Origin: Desulfocapsa sp.
GTDB lineage: Bacteria; Desulfobacterota; Desulfobulbia; Desulfobulbales; Desulfocapsaceae
Length of the DNA: 17,466 nt
NCBI GenBank assembly: GCA_029934915.1
Contig: JAOZLI010000025.1
Location: 1-17,466 of the forward strand
Direction of reading: 5' to 3'
A model generated the notes under the pieces. That model was given only the letters and a program-made list of their open reading frames with translations, searched no databases and was not told the DNA's origin. Within the stretch, counting starts at the first letter, position 1, and every line of letters starts with the position of its first letter. The position numbers were made by a program, and so were the translations under genes. Of the stretch, positions 1 to 6,041 are shown piece by piece.

Positions 1-53
1 GTGCAACCTTGCCAAGGTTGACGTCGCGAGTTCGAATCTCGTTTCCCGCTCCA
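1..53 (+). tRNA. tRNA-Gly (anticodon GCC), 3' part
   Basis: This is the 3' part of a tRNA whose 5' end lies before the window. The anticodon stem pairs CAACC (4-8) with GGTTG (16-20) around the loop TTGCCAA, which gives anticodon GCC at 11-13 and so glycine. The T stem pairs GCGAG (26-30) with CTCGT (38-42) around the canonical TTCGAAT loop. The 3' acceptor strand TTCCCGC (43-49) is followed by discriminator T50, the base usual for bacterial tRNA-Gly, and an encoded CCA at 51-53. The acceptor 5' strand and D arm are outside the window, so only the anticodon and 3' half can be checked. Confidence 0.95.
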
Positions 54-69
54 TTATTATAGCAATTAA

Positions 70-96
70 GGTTCGACATTGTTCGAGCCTTTTTTT
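70..96 (+). terminator. Intrinsic terminator of the tRNA-Gly transcript
   Basis: A 7-bp stem (70-76 with 83-89, one G:T pair) encloses a six-base loop and runs directly into seven T residues (90-96). It lies 16 bp after the tRNA CCA end and separates the tRNA unit from rplM. Its left side, GGTTCGACATT, recurs in the hairpin at 1937-1947. Confidence 0.8.
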
Positions 97-135
97 ATTA
101 CGATATGTACCATCCCATAGAGGCAAAAGAATATA

Positions 136-564
136 ATGAAAACCTATCTTACTCCGGTTAATGAAATCGAAAGAAAATGGCACCACCTGAATGCCGAAGG
201 TAAGGTTCTTGGTCGCCTGGCCACAGAAATCGCTGATTGTCTGCGCGGAAAGAACAAACCGACCTTTTCCAATTTTCAAGATAACGGTGATTTTGTTGTT
301 GTTACCAATGCTGACAAAATCCGCCTCACTGGTAGAAAATGGGATCAGAAGAAATACTATCATCACAGCGGATACATTGGCTCGATGAAAGAAATCACTG
401 CTAAAGAGTTGCTTGTTAAGCATCCCACCCATCTGCTTATGAAAGCAGTGAAAGGAATGCTCCCCAAAAACAAGCTTGGTCGTGCACAGCTGAAAAAGCT
501 GAAGCTCTACGCTGGCTCAGACCATCCACATGCGGCACAGATGCCTGCAGAACTCGAATTTTAA
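136..564 (+). CDS. rplM: 50S ribosomal protein L13
   Basis: Structural protein of the large ribosomal subunit that binds 23S rRNA early in assembly. The 142-residue length is that of the family. The N-terminal half carries the typical VLGRLATEIADCLRGKNKP stretch. The mid-protein signature reads LTGRKWDQKKYYHHSGYIGS, close to the family pattern of a GK/GR turn followed by Y-x-HSGY-x-G. The C-terminal part has the usual KGMLPKNKLGR and AGSDHPHAAQ blocks. The start ATG has a modest GAGG about 13 bases upstream. The gene forms the near-universal rplM-rpsI pair, 36 bp before rpsI. No convincing promoter is visible in the short gap after the tRNA terminator. Confidence 0.98.
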   Translation: MKTYLTPVNEIERKWHHLNAEGKVLGRLATEIADCLRGKNKPTFSNFQDNGDFVVVTNADKIRLTGRKWDQKKYYHHSGYIGSMKEITAKELLVKHPTHLLMKAVKGMLPKNKLGRAQLKKLKLYAGSDHPHAAQMPAELEF

Positions 565-600
565 CACATAGAAGAAAAGAAATTACGGAGATATTCAATC

Positions 601-993
601 ATGGCTCAAGACAAATTTTACGCCACTGGCAAGAGAAAGACTGCCATTGCAAAAGTATGGCTCACTCCCGGCAGTGGAAAAATTTTAGTCAACAAGATGA
701 CTCCAGAGGCATACTTTGGTAGAACTTTCAAAATTCACAAGATTGACAAGCCCTTCAAAGTAACTGACACCGTTGAGAACTACGATGTTATGGCAACTTG
801 TCTTGGCGGTGGTAAATCAGCTCAGGTTGAAGCACTGACCCATGGAATTTCTCGTGCTCTTCTTGAAATTGATGGCGAACATCGTGGAACCCTCAAAAAA
901 TCAGGCCTTCTTACTCGTGACCCACGTATGAAAGAACGTAAGAAATATGGCCAGAAAGGTGCTCGCGCCAAGTTCCAATTCTCCAAGCGTTAA
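601..993 (+). CDS. rpsI: 30S ribosomal protein S9
   Basis: Structural protein of the small subunit head, whose C-terminal tail reaches the P-site tRNA. It has 130 residues, normal for the family. Diagnostic blocks are the N-terminal YATGKRKTAIAKVWL, the central GGGKSAQVEALTHGISRAL, and the basic C-terminal end TRDPRMKERKKYGQKGARAK finishing in FQFSKR, the conserved S-K-R tail. An ACGGAG Shine-Dalgarno sequence at 585-590 precedes the ATG. It is the second gene of the rplM-rpsI operon, and a strong terminator follows within 60 bp. Confidence 0.98.
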   Translation: MAQDKFYATGKRKTAIAKVWLTPGSGKILVNKMTPEAYFGRTFKIHKIDKPFKVTDTVENYDVMATCLGGGKSAQVEALTHGISRALLEIDGEHRGTLKKSGLLTRDPRMKERKKYGQKGARAKFQFSKR

Positions 994-1047
994 TCTATTT
1001 TTGGAATTCTTCCGCATCTGCGGTCGGTGGTTTCAAATTTGCTTTAC

Positions 1048-1086
1048 AAGGGAAGTAACAGATTTTCTGTTACTTCCCTTTTTTTT
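1048..1086 (+). terminator. Strong intrinsic terminator after rpsI
   Basis: A perfect 15-bp stem (1048-1062 with 1066-1080) with a three-base TTT loop ends in an eight-T run (1079-1086). It closes the rplM-rpsI operon and implies that truA, which begins 34 bp later, needs its own promoter or read-through. Confidence 0.95.
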
Positions 1087-1113
1087 GTGCCCCCTTCTCT
1101 ACGCTGTTAATTT
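1085..1113 (+). promoter_or_regulatory. Possible truA promoter, placing the start of transcription at the ATG
   Basis: TTGTGC (1085-1090) and TAATTT (1108-1113) are separated by 17 bp. Each matches the sigma-70 consensus at only three of six positions. If used, transcription would begin at about the truA ATG, which fits the absence of a Shine-Dalgarno sequence there. This is a weak call based on spacing and position only. Confidence 0.25.
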
Positions 1114-1119
1114 TTCTGT

Positions 1120-1878
1120 ATGCGCAATATTAAAATCACCATAGCTTTTGACGGAACTGATTTCAGTGGTTGGCAGCGACAGAGCAATGCTGTTACTATT
1201 CAGGGTGAAATAGAAAAGGCGCTATCCAGAATATGCGATGCACCAACCACTCTTCATGGGGCAGGTCGAACGGATGCAGGAGTTCATGCTCTCGCGATGG
1301 TGGCAAACTTTGAAACAAAATCCACAATTGACCTTCCTCAGTTACAGAAAGCTCTAAACTCTATCCTTTCTTTCGCCATTCGTATCAATGAAATTGTAGA
1401 GGTACCCGCTGAATTCCATTCCAGATTTTCACCATCGTCAAAAACCTATCTATACAACATAGACACCTCTGCTATCCAGTCTCCTATCAACCGCCTCTAC
1501 CATGTCCATATCCCACAAAAACTTTCTATCAGTAGCATGGAGAAGTGTCTCAGCAAAATCGTGGGTACCCATGATTTTGCAAGTTTTGAGGCCAGTGGCT
1601 CACGTGACAAATCGATAACCACTGGACGTGGCAGTGTTCGGACAATACACATAGCAAAACTCAATAAAACTGGAAAAGGATCTTATCAGTTTGAATTTTC
1701 AGGAGATGGCTTCTTGCGACACATGGTACGCAACATTGTTGGAACCGTGCTGGATGTAGGAAAAGGAAGAACAACAGCAGAAGAGTTTGAAGAAATCTTA
1801 TCTGCAAAGGACAGATCAGCAGCAGGAATGACAGCCCCTGCGCATGGTTTATTTCTAAAGCAAGTATATTACGAGTAA
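1120..1878 (+). CDS. truA: tRNA pseudouridine(38-40) synthase TruA
   Basis: Isomerises uridines 38-40 in the anticodon arm of many tRNAs to pseudouridine; cytoplasmic. At 252 residues it has normal family length. The N-terminal KITIAFDGTDFSGWQRQ block (5-21) matches the TruA start, and the catalytic loop GAGRTDAGVHA contains the nucleophilic Asp at residue 52. The second half has the family's FSGDGFLRHMVRNIVGT stretch, and the GMTAPAHGLFL block lies near the C-terminus. The ATG at 1120 is chosen because it puts the conserved KITIAFDG block at the usual distance from the start. No Shine-Dalgarno sequence precedes it. The gene stands alone between the rpsI terminator and a hairpin shared with the convergent aminotransferase gene. 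Confidence 0.96.
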   Translation: MRNIKITIAFDGTDFSGWQRQSNAVTIQGEIEKALSRICDAPTTLHGAGRTDAGVHALAMVANFETKSTIDLPQLQKALNSILSFAIRINEIVEVPAEFHSRFSPSSKTYLYNIDTSAIQSPINRLYHVHIPQKLSISSMEKCLSKIVGTHDFASFEASGSRDKSITTGRGSVRTIHIAKLNKTGKGSYQFEFSGDGFLRHMVRNIVGTVLDVGKGRTTAEEFEEILSAKDRSAAGMTAPAHGLFLKQVYYE

Positions 1879-1901
1879 CGGGTGAGCAATTAAATTGAAC
1901 G

Positions 1902-1947
1902 AAAAATGTCGAAGGCAGAAGTTCTTTTACTTCTGCGGTTCGACATT
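1902..1947 (-). terminator. Long hairpin between convergent truA and aminotransferase genes
   Basis: A 9-bp outer stem (1905-1913 with 1939-1947) and an 8-bp inner stem (1915-1922 with 1929-1936) are separated by a small internal bulge, with a six-base loop (1923-1928). Read on the minus strand, the stem is followed by a five-T run (complement of 1902-1906), so it best fits termination of the minus-strand aminotransferase transcript. On the plus strand no good T run follows, though the hairpin could still slow read-through from truA. Confidence 0.75.
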
Positions 1948-1994
1948 CCTTGTTCGGTATTCCGGAGTCTCACAGGCTCGCTTACCTGCGGTTC

Positions 1995-3188
1995 TTACTT
2001 CATCGCTCTTGCCACAGCCGCACAAACCTTCTCTATATTAGAATTCGTTAATCCAGCAAGATTGATACGACCACCTCCAACAATATAAATACTGTCTTCC
2101 TTTCTCAACTGAGCCACAACATCATCAGACCAACCACTAAAGGAAAACATACCACGCTGCGCCTCAATAAAAGAAAAGTCGCCATCAACACCCTGAGCAG
2201 CTAATCCCTGCACAAGCAGTTTTCGCATGGATTTAATCCGTTCACGCATATCAGCAAGCTCTTCAAGCCAGATGGTACGTAATTCCGAACTATTGAGAAT
2301 AAGAGCGGCAACCAGACCACCATGGGCAGGAGGATTAGAATAGTTTGTTCGTACAACAGTCTTCAAATGACTCATTGCAACCGTTGCTTCATCGGTACTC
2401 GGGGTGATAACAGTAATAGCCCCTGTTCGTTCGTTATACAAACCAAAGTTTTTAGAAAACGAACTTGCAACATAACAGTCAATCCCGGCAGCAGCGAACT
2501 GCTCAACTGCAAACCTATCCTCATCAACGCCATCGCCAAAACCCTGGTAAGCAAAATCGAGGAATGGAATCCATCCAGTTTTTGCAGCAAGGGCAGCGAC
2601 CTCAGTCCATTGTTCATTTTGGAGATCGACACCACTTGGATTATGGCAGCAGGCGTGCAAAACAACCACATCACCCGCTGGAACTTTGGCAAGATCCGCC
2701 ATCAACAAATCAAAATCCAAAGCTCTTGTCTGAGGATTATAATAGCCATATTGCTTAATCTCAAAACCGGCAGCTTCAAATATTCCGTTATGATTGGCCC
2801 AGGTAGGAGAACTAACCCACAATTTGGCTTCGGGGCTAAACTTATGAATAAGATCACCACCAACTCGCAGAGCACCGGTTCCACCAGGTGCATGAACAGT
2901 TACTGCTCGCCCATCTTTAATTACTGCATTATTTTCGCCAAGAATCAAACGTTGAACAGCTGCGGCATAACCAGGATCACCAGAAATGGGAAGATAGCTT
3001 TTTGTTTTTTCAATCTCCAGTAATTCTTTTTCCGCAGCCTTTACACAACGAAGAATAGGAGTATTGCCTTTTTCATCCTTATAAACACCAACACCTAAAT
3101 TCACTTTTTCTGGATTTTGATCCTTTCTGAATGCATCGGTAAGACCTAAGATTGAATCAGGCGGTGCTGGTTGCACATTTTTCCACAT
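1995..3188 (-). CDS. Aspartate/aromatic amino-acid aminotransferase (class I, subgroup Ia)
   Basis: PLP-dependent cytoplasmic enzyme that moves the amino group between aspartate or an aromatic amino acid and 2-oxoglutarate. At 397 residues it matches E. coli AspC and TyrB in length and layout. The internal aldimine lysine is K246 in SSFSKNFGLYNERTGA. Other visible active-site residues are W130 (PTWANH), N183 (HNPSG), D211 and Y214 (DFAYQG), R254 and the substrate-carboxylate arginine R374 (GGGRINLAGL). Substrate preference (AspC or TyrB) cannot be read from sequence alone, so no symbol is given. A good AAAGGAAA ribosome-binding site precedes the ATG. The gene lies 113 bp downstream of the LysR gene on the same strand and could be partly co-transcribed with it. 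Confidence 0.93.
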   Translation of the reverse strand: MWKNVQPAPPDSILGLTDAFRKDQNPEKVNLGVGVYKDEKGNTPILRCVKAAEKELLEIEKTKSYLPISGDPGYAAAVQRLILGENNAVIKDGRAVTVHAPGGTGALRVGGDLIHKFSPEAKLWVSSPTWANHNGIFEAAGFEIKQYGYYNPQTRALDFDLLMADLAKVPAGDVVVLHACCHNPSGVDLQNEQWTEVAALAAKTGWIPFLDFAYQGFGDGVDEDRFAVEQFAAAGIDCYVASSFSKNFGLYNERTGAITVITPSTDEATVAMSHLKTVVRTNYSNPPAHGGLVAALILNSSELRTIWLEELADMRERIKSMRKLLVQGLAAQGVDGDFSFIEAQRGMFSFSGWSDDVVAQLRKEDSIYIVGGGRINLAGLTNSNIEKVCAAVARAMK

Positions 3189-3301
3189 GGTATTTTCCTT
3201 TTGCTATATAATAATGAGTTGAATGCTAGGTTCTGAGAATGAGAAATAGCGCATAAAGGCTAATGTGCAAGCTTTTTCTGAACTCGGGCAAAAAAAACTG
3301 A

Positions 3302-4279
3302 TCATTTCTTTTTTGATCGTACTGACTGTTTAGCGAGTAGTGATTGCAACTTCCAAGGAGACGACAAACAGGCACGGGACTGAGAACAGGTAGACATAAC
3401 ATCACAAAACGCCAGAAATTCAGCAAGTGTGTCGTTCATCTTCAGGTTTTTCCGTGATATAACCCGTAGTTTACGCTTCATATTTACAGCCTCAATCTGT
3501 AAGGTTTTAAGCCAGCCATGTTCTACTTCGCGACATACAGTAAGAGATGATAAACACGCCAGCCCAACACCTGATTCGACAGCTTTTTTTATTGCTTCAG
3601 GATGCCCCATTTCCATGATCACATTAATCTGATCAAGATAATCTTTCATTTTTTCGCGAAATATAGCTACGGTTCCAGAGCCTTCTTCTCGCATGATCCA
3701 CCGGGTATTGACAAAATCATTCTCCACGTCAAATATCTTTTTATGAGCCAAAGGATCTGTGGGACCTGCAATAACCACAAGCTCATCTTCAAACCAGAGC
3801 CTTTCCACGGTATCAGGATTTCTGACAGGTCCTTCCACAAAACCCACATCAACCTTCCCGTCAAGCACAAGACTTTCAGCATATCGCGTATGATGAACAA
3901 GCATATTAATATGAACCTGTGGATGCATTCGCTTAAACGCACCGATTAAATAAGGAAGGATGTAATCACCAATTGTGGTGGAAGCAACGACATTAATTGT
4001 ACCACTAAGCGTGTCATTTTTTTCTGACATGACATTTTCAACATTACCTACCTGACAAATAATTTCTTTGGACAAGGGCAGCAGATAACGACCACGCTCA
4101 TTTAATAAAAGACTCCTTCCATGACGATCAAACAATGATCCACCAAGCTGATTTTCAAGTTCAGCAAGTGCCATACTGACAGCAGACTGGGTTACGAATA
4201 GTTTTTTACTTGCCTTTGTAACCTGAGCAGTTTCCGCTACTGCTATAAATATTTCTAATTGTCTCAAGGTGATAGACAT
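3302..4279 (-). CDS. LysR-family transcriptional regulator, YeiE-like
   Basis: DNA-binding regulator with an N-terminal winged helix-turn-helix (about residues 3-62, with LRQLEIFIAVAETAQVTKAS and the recognition-helix region VTQSAVSMALAELENQLGG) and a C-terminal periplasmic-binding-protein-like effector domain. From my recollection of family sequences it is closest to YeiE: shared landmarks are STTIGDYILPYLI, VDVGFVEGP, LWFEDELVVIAGPTDPLA, MREEGSGT and MGHPEAIKKAVESGVGLACLS. At 325 residues it is about 30 longer than YeiE because of a Ser/Lys-rich C-terminal tail. An AGAAGG ribosome-binding site precedes the ATG. The gene is divergent from nuoA across a 273-bp gap, a common arrangement for LysR regulators and their targets. 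Its effector and targets are not known from sequence. Confidence 0.9.
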   Translation of the reverse strand: MSITLRQLEIFIAVAETAQVTKASKKLFVTQSAVSMALAELENQLGGSLFDRHGRSLLLNERGRYLLPLSKEIICQVGNVENVMSEKNDTLSGTINVVASTTIGDYILPYLIGAFKRMHPQVHINMLVHHTRYAESLVLDGKVDVGFVEGPVRNPDTVERLWFEDELVVIAGPTDPLAHKKIFDVENDFVNTRWIMREEGSGTVAIFREKMKDYLDQINVIMEMGHPEAIKKAVESGVGLACLSSLTVCREVEHGWLKTLQIEAVNMKRKLRVISRKNLKMNDTLAEFLAFCDVMSTCSQSRACLSSPWKLQSLLAKQSVRSKKK

Positions 4280-4314
4280 TCGCTAACCTTCTGTTTGATT
4301 TTTTTTATGAGAAG

Positions 4315-4358
4315 TATCATTTTTATTAATTAGGGATTTCGCACCATATCATTTATAT
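4315..4358. repeat. Direct repeat in the LysR-nuoA intergenic region
   Basis: TATCATTTTTAT (4315-4326) and TATCATTTATAT (4347-4358) match at 11 of 12 positions and start 32 bp apart, about three helical turns. They lie just upstream of the divergent LysR gene and could be regulator contacts. The sequence is AT-rich, so chance is a real alternative. Confidence 0.3.
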
Positions 4359-4418
4359 ACTTTTTCTCAATAGTTTTCCCGTTGCTGGTTGATTTTAAAT
4401 ATTTTTATACTTCAGCCC

Positions 4419-4436
4419 TGAATGAGGAATCATTCA
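4419..4436. promoter_or_regulatory. Inverted repeat resembling a TetR-type FadR operator, site 1
   Basis: A perfect inverted repeat TGAATGA-GGAA-TCATTCA. Its arms are those of the consensus remembered for Bacillus FadR (TGAATGA, four-base spacer, TCATTCA). It lies about 50 bp upstream of the TTGACA box before nuoA. Assignment to a FadR-like regulator is an inference from this resemblance. Confidence 0.6.
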
Positions 4437-4445
4437 CACTAGAAG

Positions 4446-4464
4446 ATGAATGACTATTCATTTT
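4446..4464. promoter_or_regulatory. Inverted repeat resembling a TetR-type FadR operator, site 2
   Basis: ATGAAT-GACT-ATTCAT (4446-4461) is a perfect inverted repeat. In the FadR register the site reads TGAATGA-CTAT-TCATTTT (4447-4464): left arm identical to site 1, right arm matching at five of seven positions, spacer fitting the remembered consensus. The TGAATGA arms of the two sites start exactly 28 bp apart, and this one ends 6 bp before the TTGACA box. Confidence 0.55.
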
Positions 4465-4469
4465 TTAAG

Positions 4470-4498
4470 TTGACAAGTACAAACTACTTAAGTAGTTT
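4470..4498 (+). promoter_or_regulatory. Candidate promoter of the nuo operon
   Basis: A consensus -35 hexamer TTGACA (4470-4475) is followed after 17 bp by TAGTTT (4493-4498), a weak -10 with three of six matches. An alternative -10, TATATC at 4507-4512, would need an over-long spacer. The -35 is convincing and the -10 is not, so an activator or another sigma factor may be needed. Confidence 0.4.
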
Positions 4499-4500
4499 GT
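4479..4500. promoter_or_regulatory. Perfect 22-bp palindrome overlapping the nuo promoter
   Basis: ACAAACTACTT (4479-4489) is followed directly by its exact reverse complement AAGTAGTTTGT (4490-4500), with no spacer. It covers the spacer and the putative -10 of the nuo promoter, the usual place for a repressor operator. It is unrelated in sequence to the TGAATGA repeats upstream, so a second regulator is likely. It could also form a 5' hairpin if transcription starts upstream of it. No T run follows, so it is not a terminator. Confidence 0.6.
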
Positions 4501-4552
4501 TGTGCATATATCAGAAAGTCACTTTTCTAATTCAACTTTAAGGAGCCATTAG

Positions 4553-4987
4553 ATGGAGCTTCAATTTTCTGATTTTCTCTACCGTGACAATGTCTTATGG
4601 ATCACGGCTTTCACTCTTGGTGGTCTTGCCTTTGCGCTGGGCCCCATCGTTATTGTGTATCTGCTGATGCCTCGCGGCACCAGACAATTTGAGAACAATA
4701 ACAAACAGGCTATCGAATGTGGAATGGTCCCTATTGGAGATTCCTGGGTTCGTTACAACTCTGTATTTTTCCTTTACGCATTAATTTTTCTCGCATTTGA
4801 TGTAGACGTTCTTTTTCTCTTTCCTGTTGCTCTTGCCTACAACAGCAAAGAATTACTGGACATGGGTATCGTCTACCGGGATTTCATTGAAGTTGTTATT
4901 TTTGTTGGAATCTTATCACTCGCAATCGTCTACGCATGGATCAAGGGAGTCTTCAAGTGGGAACGCAGAACGTACCTTCGCCGTTAG
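4553..4987 (+). CDS. nuoA: Complex I subunit A (NADH-quinone oxidoreductase)
   Basis: Small membrane subunit at the junction between the peripheral and membrane arms, next to NuoH and NuoJ, where it helps shape the quinone channel. It has 144 residues and three membrane helices (about 15-38, 69-95, 110-131). The long loop between helices 1 and 2 carries the family's [19 protein letters not shown] motif with the conserved Cys at 56, and helix 2 holds the paired acidic residues D83 and D85 (AFDVDVLF). An AAGGAG ribosome-binding site lies just upstream of the ATG. It is the first gene of the operon and overlaps no earlier gene. Confidence 0.97.
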   Translation: MELQFSDFLYRDNVLWITAFTLGGLAFALGPIVIVYLLMPRGTRQFENNNKQAIECGMVPIGDSWVRYNSVFFLYALIFLAFDVDVLFLFPVALAYNSKELLDMGIVYRDFIEVVIFVGILSLAIVYAWIKGVFKWERRTYLRR

Positions 4988-5475
4988 AACCAATACCATC
5001 GTCAGTTGTTCAGTTTGCTGCTGCCGACAAACTCATTAATCTGGGTAGGGTCAATTCATTTTGGCCCCTCACCTTCGGTATTGCCTGTTGTGCCATCGAA
5101 ATGATGGCCACCGGTTGTGCAAGATTTGATATGTCTCGATTTGGTGCAGAGGTTTTTCGCCCATCCCCAAGACAAGCTGATCTAATGATCGTAGCTGGTA
5201 CCGTCACCAAAAAAATGATGCCTGGTATCAAGGTATTATACGATCAAATGCCCGAGCCCAAATGGGTTATGGCACTTGGTAACTGTGCCATCTCTGGTGG
5301 CCCTTTTGCCTTTGAGGGACAATACTCCATTGTGCTTGGTGCAGACACCTTCCTTCCTGTTGATATTTATATACCAGGTTGTCCGCCACGTCCTGAAGCT
5401 CTCCTACAGGGTATTCTTGACCTGGAGAACAAAGTATCCGGTTGGAACCGTTGGAAAGATCCTGAAAAAGCCTGA
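4957..5475 (+). CDS. nuoB: Complex I subunit B, cluster N2 protein
   Basis: Carries the [4Fe-4S] cluster N2 that passes electrons to quinone at the interface with NuoD. Ligands are visible as the tandem cysteines C44-C45 (ACCAIEMM), C110 (LGNCAISGG) and C142 ([11 protein letters not shown]). I choose the GTG at 4957 because AAGGGAG (4943-4949) sits seven bases upstream, giving 172 residues. An in-frame ATG at 4936 gives 179 but has no ribosome-binding site. With the GTG start the gene overlaps nuoA by 31 bp, implying tight translational coupling. The core sequence is fully conventional. Confidence 0.95.
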   Translation: MGTQNVPSPLEPIPSSVVQFAAADKLINLGRVNSFWPLTFGIACCAIEMMATGCARFDMSRFGAEVFRPSPRQADLMIVAGTVTKKMMPGIKVLYDQMPEPKWVMALGNCAISGGPFAFEGQYSIVLGADTFLPVDIYIPGCPPRPEALLQGILDLENKVSGWNRWKDPEKA

Positions 5476-5489
5476 AGAGGAATTGGAAC

Positions 5490-6041
5490 ATGATAAAAGA
5501 AAAGATGATACAGGCTCTTTCGGAACTCTTTCCAGACCCCGAGCCGATTGTAGAAGAACCTGTCGTTGAAGCCGCTGAAGACGAAGCTGCAGATGATGGA
5601 AAGAAAAAGAAACCAAAGAAAAAAGTAGAGCCACCTCGAGTGAACGGTGTTCTTGAGCGCGACCATGCTGCTCACGGTTATGACATCGACGTACAACTCG
5701 ACCCCGGTGAACTTTTAGCTGCTGTCATGATCATTGATAAGGCAGGGTTCTTTATTGAAAGTATCACGGGTGTTGACTGGATTAAAGAAAAACAGCTTGA
5801 GTCTGTCTACGATTTCAGTCGTTATGACCACGACCTTTGTCGAATTGTTGTTCGTACACGCACTCCACGTGACAACCCAAGCGTTCCAACTATTTCAAAA
5901 ATATACCCGGGTGCCAGCTGGCACGAGCGTGAAACACACGATTTCTTTGGTATCAAATTTGAAGGGCATCCGCACCTTATCCCGCTTCTCTTACCTGAGG
6001 ATGCTGACTTTCATCCCCTCTTAAAGGATTTCAAACCATGA
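5490..6041 (+). CDS. nuoC: Complex I subunit C (30-kDa subunit) with charged N-terminal linker
   Basis: Peripheral-arm structural subunit that packs against NuoD and NuoB. The family core spans about residues 54-183, including the diagnostic C-terminal block beginning YPGASWHERETHDFFGI (139-155) and ending PLLLPEDADFHPLLKDFKP. Residues 15-50 form an unusual low-complexity linker, first Glu/Asp/Pro-rich and then a lysine run (GKKKKPKKK), which is not part of the standard fold. A GAGGAA ribosome-binding site precedes the ATG, 14 bp after nuoB. The stop overlaps the nuoD start as ATGA. It is a separate gene, not fused to nuoD as in E. coli. Confidence 0.95.
   Translation: MIKEKMIQALSELFPDPEPIVEEPVVEAAEDEAADDGKKKKPKKKVEPPRVNGVLERDHAAHGYDIDVQLDPGELLAAVMIIDKAGFFIESITGVDWIKEKQLESVYDFSRYDHDLCRIVVRTRTPRDNPSVPTISKIYPGASWHERETHDFFGIKFEGHPHLIPLLLPEDADFHPLLKDFKP

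Noticed and set aside
2322..3023. A 233-codon plus-strand open frame opposite the aminotransferase gene
   Set aside because: It lies entirely antisense to a well-supported gene. Its translation is Cys/Asn/Ile-rich with no family features, as expected of a shadow frame.
3285..3320. A terminator between the LysR and aminotransferase genes on the minus strand
   Set aside because: The T run is good, but the stem is only about 5 bp with a long A-rich loop, and it overlaps the LysR stop codon. It is too weak to call.
4479..4500. The palindrome as an intrinsic terminator for upstream transcription
   Set aside because: It has no loop and no T run after it, is AT-rich, and no plus-strand gene lies upstream to terminate.
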